In this document: positions 60,821 through 64,000 of the stretch, in pieces
Layout of the letters: each line of letters begins with the position of its first letter
How positions within the stretch are numbered: the first letter of the stretch is position 1
Assembly (NCBI RefSeq): GCF_016925495.1
Contig: NZ_CP070491.1
Span: forward strand, 1,488,001 to 1,552,000
Reading direction: 5' to 3'
Length of the DNA: 64,000 nucleotides
Source: Methylococcus sp. EFPC2
GTDB lineage: Bacteria > Pseudomonadota > Gammaproteobacteria > Methylococcales > Methylococcaceae
Position numbers and translations under genes: made by a program
The notes under the pieces: generated by a model
What the model was told of the DNA's origin: nothing
What the model saw: the letters and a program-made list of their open reading frames with translations, nothing else
Database searches by the model: none

Positions 60821-62905
60821 TCAATCGGTGAAGAAATGACCGAATTCAGCCTTGAGTGCCGCCGCCACATCGGGAAAGGTTTCGATCACGTTATGGCGGC
60901 AGTCGGGATCGGATTGTATATCGAACAGGCGGAACTCCGGTCCCTCTCGCATGGGTAGACGCACCAGCTTCCAGCGATCATTCCTGATCATGCGGTCCTT
61001 GGCCTCTATGACCCGTTGCCGGAACTCTTTTTTTATCGCGATGGTCCCCACCTTCTTGTCAGGCACCTCCAGAAGATCCGGCAGTTCGGGGTACAAGAGA
61101 TGATGGTCGGAGATACCCGGCAATTTGGCGAACCAGACCCCCGTCTCCGCGTAGGCCGTCAAATTCATTTTGGCTTCGGCATCCCGCAGATAAGGCGCCA
61201 GCGTAACTCCGTCCATGTCCGATGGAACATCGATCCCGCAGAGCTCCAGCAAGGTTGGGGCGAGGTCGATGCTACGCACGACATCGTCGACGACCTTCCC
61301 TTTGATCTTCTGCCTGGGATCGGCGACGATCAGGGGTATTCTGGCGCTGACATCGACGATCACGCTATTTCCCTGGCCCCAGGTATCGCTTTCGAAAAAC
61401 TCCATGCCGTGGTCGCTGTATATCACCAGGATGGTATTTTCCGCCAGGCCGCATTTCTCGAGATGGGCATAGATACGAGCTACTTCGTCGTCGAAGTTCC
61501 GAACGCAGCCATCATAGAGATTTAATATCTGCGCCAGATCGAAACTGCCGCGCCCTTCCTTTTGCCGCTCGACTATTTCGAACGGGTCGCTCAAGCCGCC
61601 CATGACGAATTTGCAGGAACCCGCATATTCATCGCCGGAAAACAAGGTGTAATAAGGATACTCCGACCCAAAAGGTCCATGCGTCGTCGACATGAACACA
61701 TCCAACAGAAACGGCGTGTCCGATTTGGCGTTGCGGCTGATCGTGGCTCGCGCGGACTGCCCGAGCTCCGATGTCATGGGAACGCCGGCGAGATAATAGA
61801 GTTCCGGCAGCAAGCATTTGCCGAATATTCCATGGGTAAATAAGGACAGATACAGACGCAGGTCTTTTGGACCCTGACGTATCAGATATTTTATATTCCA
61901 CTGATCGTCGGGAAGTTCGCGGTTTTCAAACCCGAACGAAAACTTGCCCAGATCACCGCCAGCCCAGTCGCTAATGGCATAAGTACGGTATCCCGCCCCT
62001 CGCAACAAGTCGGGGAGCTTCGATATATCTTTCTTCAATTCGCCGGGAGCGGCAAAGTTTTCACGTATGCGGTGATTGAAAGGCCAGCTACCCGTCAACA
62101 TCGATACGATACTGGGGGCCGTACGTGCACATGGCACATAGCACTGGCGAAAATAAGTCCCCCGGCGGGCTAGATTGTCGATGAAGGGTGTCAAGCCGCG
62201 TTTATTGCCGTCCACGCCCAAACGATCGGCCCTCAGGGTATCCGAGCCTATCATTATGATATTAGGTCGTGAAGACTTGTTAGCGGCCGATTTTATCTCC
62301 GCTGGTACCAGCCTCGGTCGATACCAACTATAAATGGCTACCGCCAGATAGATCACGGCTAAGCTCGCATATAGCGCCGCTGAACTAAAATCATCCCGGC
62401 TGATGGCGGCTAAGACCGCGCTCGCGACCGACGCCGCAAAGGCCAGACACAAACCGGCTTGTATACCCCGCAGCCGGGACGGTTTCAACCAGCGCCACAA
62501 TGGGTAAAAACGGCTCAATCGATAATTCGAAGACGCCTCCAGCCCAGCCGGCAAATGCAAAAGATGTCGACAGAATTGCACGGCCGTGAGGCTGCCGATT
62601 CCGATGGCCGCGGCCGTCATCGCCTGCCACAACGAGTAATCCCAGCGAAAAACGTAGAGCAAAGATGCGTAGACCACTTCCCCTGAACCCGCCAGAAATA
62701 AGGTCAGCACTCCACCCCAGAAGCATAAACGCGTGATCGCGTAGGCGGCATAAGCGGCGTGATGTCCGCGCACCTCGTCCCTCAGATGAGGGCCGGTGCG
62801 GGAAAAATCTTTCAATGATTTCGCGAGCAGGATAGCTATCCATAATCCTGAAGGAAAAACCAGCGCTAGCAGCCACTGGCTCCAGGTTGCAGCTACGATG
62901 TTCAA
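60821..62905 (-). CDS. Membrane alkaline-phosphatase-superfamily enzyme (sulfatase/transferase-like)
   Basis: 694 aa. Residues 1-205 hold about five membrane helices. The catalytic domain starts PNIIMIGSDTLRADRLGV (metal Asp) and has a nucleophile region CARTAPSIVSMLTG and late metal pair YSDHGMEFFES. In sulfatases the nucleophile is Cys of CxPxR; here the equivalent position is Thr262, as in phosphoethanolamine or lipoteichoic-acid-type transferases. It could modify a periplasmic glycan or lipid. The next gene upstream is a glycosyltransferase, 9 bases away. Confidence 0.78.
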   Translation of the reverse strand: MNIVAATWSQWLLALVFPSGLWIAILLAKSLKDFSRTGPHLRDEVRGHHAAYAAYAITRLCFWGGVLTLFLAGSGEVVYASLLYVFRWDYSLWQAMTAAAIGIGSLTAVQFCRHLLHLPAGLEASSNYRLSRFYPLWRWLKPSRLRGIQAGLCLAFAASVASAVLAAISRDDFSSAALYASLAVIYLAVAIYSWYRPRLVPAEIKSAANKSSRPNIIMIGSDTLRADRLGVDGNKRGLTPFIDNLARRGTYFRQCYVPCARTAPSIVSMLTGSWPFNHRIRENFAAPGELKKDISKLPDLLRGAGYRTYAISDWAGGDLGKFSFGFENRELPDDQWNIKYLIRQGPKDLRLYLSLFTHGIFGKCLLPELYYLAGVPMTSELGQSARATISRNAKSDTPFLLDVFMSTTHGPFGSEYPYYTLFSGDEYAGSCKFVMGGLSDPFEIVERQKEGRGSFDLAQILNLYDGCVRNFDDEVARIYAHLEKCGLAENTILVIYSDHGMEFFESDTWGQGNSVIVDVSARIPLIVADPRQKIKGKVVDDVVRSIDLAPTLLELCGIDVPSDMDGVTLAPYLRDAEAKMNLTAYAETGVWFAKLPGISDHHLLYPELPDLLEVPDKKVGTIAIKKEFRQRVIEAKDRMIRNDRWKLVRLPMREGPEFRLFDIQSDPDCRHNVIETFPDVAAALKAEFGHFFTD

Positions 62906-62914
62906 GCGGTCATC

Positions 62915-63964
62915 CTAGTTTTTGGACGAAGAAATATCGTCCAAAGAAGAGACACCCATCCACGACAACTGATTATTTACGAAGTCAACGTCGCGCCAAC
63001 GATCCCAGCGTCCGGCCAGAAATCCCGCCATGCCGGCCAAACGCACGACCTCCATGACGACCAACACCCTCCAGCGCATCGATTGGTCACCGGACGTTCT
63101 AACGGCGATGTCCGCCTGCCGCCATAAGTGGAGTTGTACATGTCGCGCGAAAATCAAACCGGCCAACAAAAGCGTTCCCGCCCAAAATACGCTGGTCAAA
63201 ATGAACAACAGCATCAGGCCGTGGTACTTCAAATTCGTCAAATACCCTGCGGTACTGATCCCTACCCGCCCGTTGCCTCGCGCGTAATTAAAATATTGCT
63301 TGAACAGGGCTTGCCAGGTCGCCCGTGGCCGCCAGATGACTTTGGCATCGCGGCAGAACCGGAAACGAAAGCCTAGTTGACGCAGGCGAATATTAAAAAG
63401 AGTATCCTCCGCGGCATATAGCCATTCCGGGTAACCCTTCACGGCTGCCCACGCCGTCCTATCGAATGCGACTGAGCGGCTGGATGGAAAATAACGGGCC
63501 GATTCGGTATTCTCCCTGTCGGGCGATTCCGTAGCGAGAACAACCGCCCTTTCGAAAGGCGTACGGGTATCGAAAACATAGTTGCCCGCGATGACCTCGG
63601 CGTCGCCCTTGATAAAACAGGCCTCCATGTTTTTCAGCCAGCCCGGATCGATCACGCATCCTGCATCGGTAACGGCGATGAAGTCGTGGCTGGCCCTAGC
63701 AATACCTAAATTTCTACCCTCGGCGATATTGCAAGCCTGACTAATCAGGATTATCCGGCCTGCGCCGGCATACTCTTCCAGAACACTCAACGTACCGTCG
63801 TCACTGACTCCGTCGACGATGATGATTTCATCCGGTATGCGGTCCTGGTTCAGCAAAGAATCCACCACCGACCGGATCGATCTGATTTCGTTGCGAACGG
63901 TCACGACAACCGATATTTTGATCCGGGTATCCGGAGAGTGATTTTCCTGGGCGCGCTTAAGCAT
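62915..63964 (-). CDS. Family 2 glycosyltransferase
   Basis: 349 aa. GT-A fold: KISVVVTVRNEIRSIRSVVD, DEIIIVDGVSDDGTLSVLEE, then ISQACNIAEGRNLGIARASH and the DxD-like AVTDAGCVIDPGWLKNMEA. Later VKGYPEWLYAAEDTLFNIRL carries the base-like E-D. A C-terminal membrane helix region (LLFILTSVFWAGTLLLAGLI) links it to the inner membrane. Probably adds a sugar to an envelope polysaccharide, with the adjacent transferase-like enzyme. The start is 36 bases from the window end. Confidence 0.9.
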   Translation of the reverse strand: MLKRAQENHSPDTRIKISVVVTVRNEIRSIRSVVDSLLNQDRIPDEIIIVDGVSDDGTLSVLEEYAGAGRIILISQACNIAEGRNLGIARASHDFIAVTDAGCVIDPGWLKNMEACFIKGDAEVIAGNYVFDTRTPFERAVVLATESPDRENTESARYFPSSRSVAFDRTAWAAVKGYPEWLYAAEDTLFNIRLRQLGFRFRFCRDAKVIWRPRATWQALFKQYFNYARGNGRVGISTAGYLTNLKYHGLMLLFILTSVFWAGTLLLAGLIFARHVQLHLWRQADIAVRTSGDQSMRWRVLVVMEVVRLAGMAGFLAGRWDRWRDVDFVNNQLSWMGVSSLDDISSSKN

Positions 63965-64000
63965 TATTTCCGATCCTATTTCAGAGGATTCCTATTAGCA

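Overview
The window is high-GC DNA that fits a gammaproteobacterial methylotroph, probably a Methylococcaceae-type methanotroph. The main clue is an mxaA-mxaC-mxaK-mxaL operon, the accessory genes for calcium-dependent methanol dehydrogenase. The REP-like and short palindromic repeats also fit. No rRNA, tRNA, CRISPR array or transposase was seen.

Region 1 (1-36643, all + strand) is one long operon for an extracellular contractile injection system (eCIS, Afp/PVC/MAC type). It runs in order: sheath (5' truncated by the window edge), tube, second sheath, second tube, CIS tube-adaptor (Afp7-like), small protein, hub, spike, a 537-aa protein with a C-terminal membrane segment, gp25-like, baseplate J-like and tail-I-like baseplate proteins. 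Two small Ig/PKD-like proteins and three large proteins sharing an N-terminal module follow, then a probable CIS assembly/tape-measure-class protein and an Afp15-like AAA+ ATPase. After the ATPase comes a 3065-aa multidomain protein, the likely payload, and a 495-aa protein that may be its immunity or loading partner. Most junctions overlap or lie within a few bases, so the genes are probably co-transcribed.

Region 2 (36683-46560) holds a sigma-54 activator without a receiver domain, convergent with the eCIS operon. It is followed by an unassigned stretch, a methyltransferase, a FIST sensor protein, a divergent azoR/LysR pair with a palindromic intergenic operator, a secreted protein of unknown function, a low-GC HAD hydrolase and a HEAT-repeat protein.

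Region 3 (46569-56955, - strand) combines a sulfonate/nitrate-type ABC transporter (ATPase, permease, binding protein) with an AprA-like flavoprotein and an AprB-like ferredoxin. The transporter genes are split by a block carrying an isochorismatase-fold hydrolase, a class D beta-lactamase and a CPBP protease. A 79-bp palindromic mobile repeat lies at one edge of that block.

Region 4 (57156-63964, - strand) carries a DUF2905 protein, mxaL, mxaK, mxaC and mxaA with 4-bp overlaps. Beyond them are a membrane alkaline-phosphatase-superfamily enzyme and a family 2 glycosyltransferase, probably envelope glycan genes. All calls come from reading the sequence; no database search was run.
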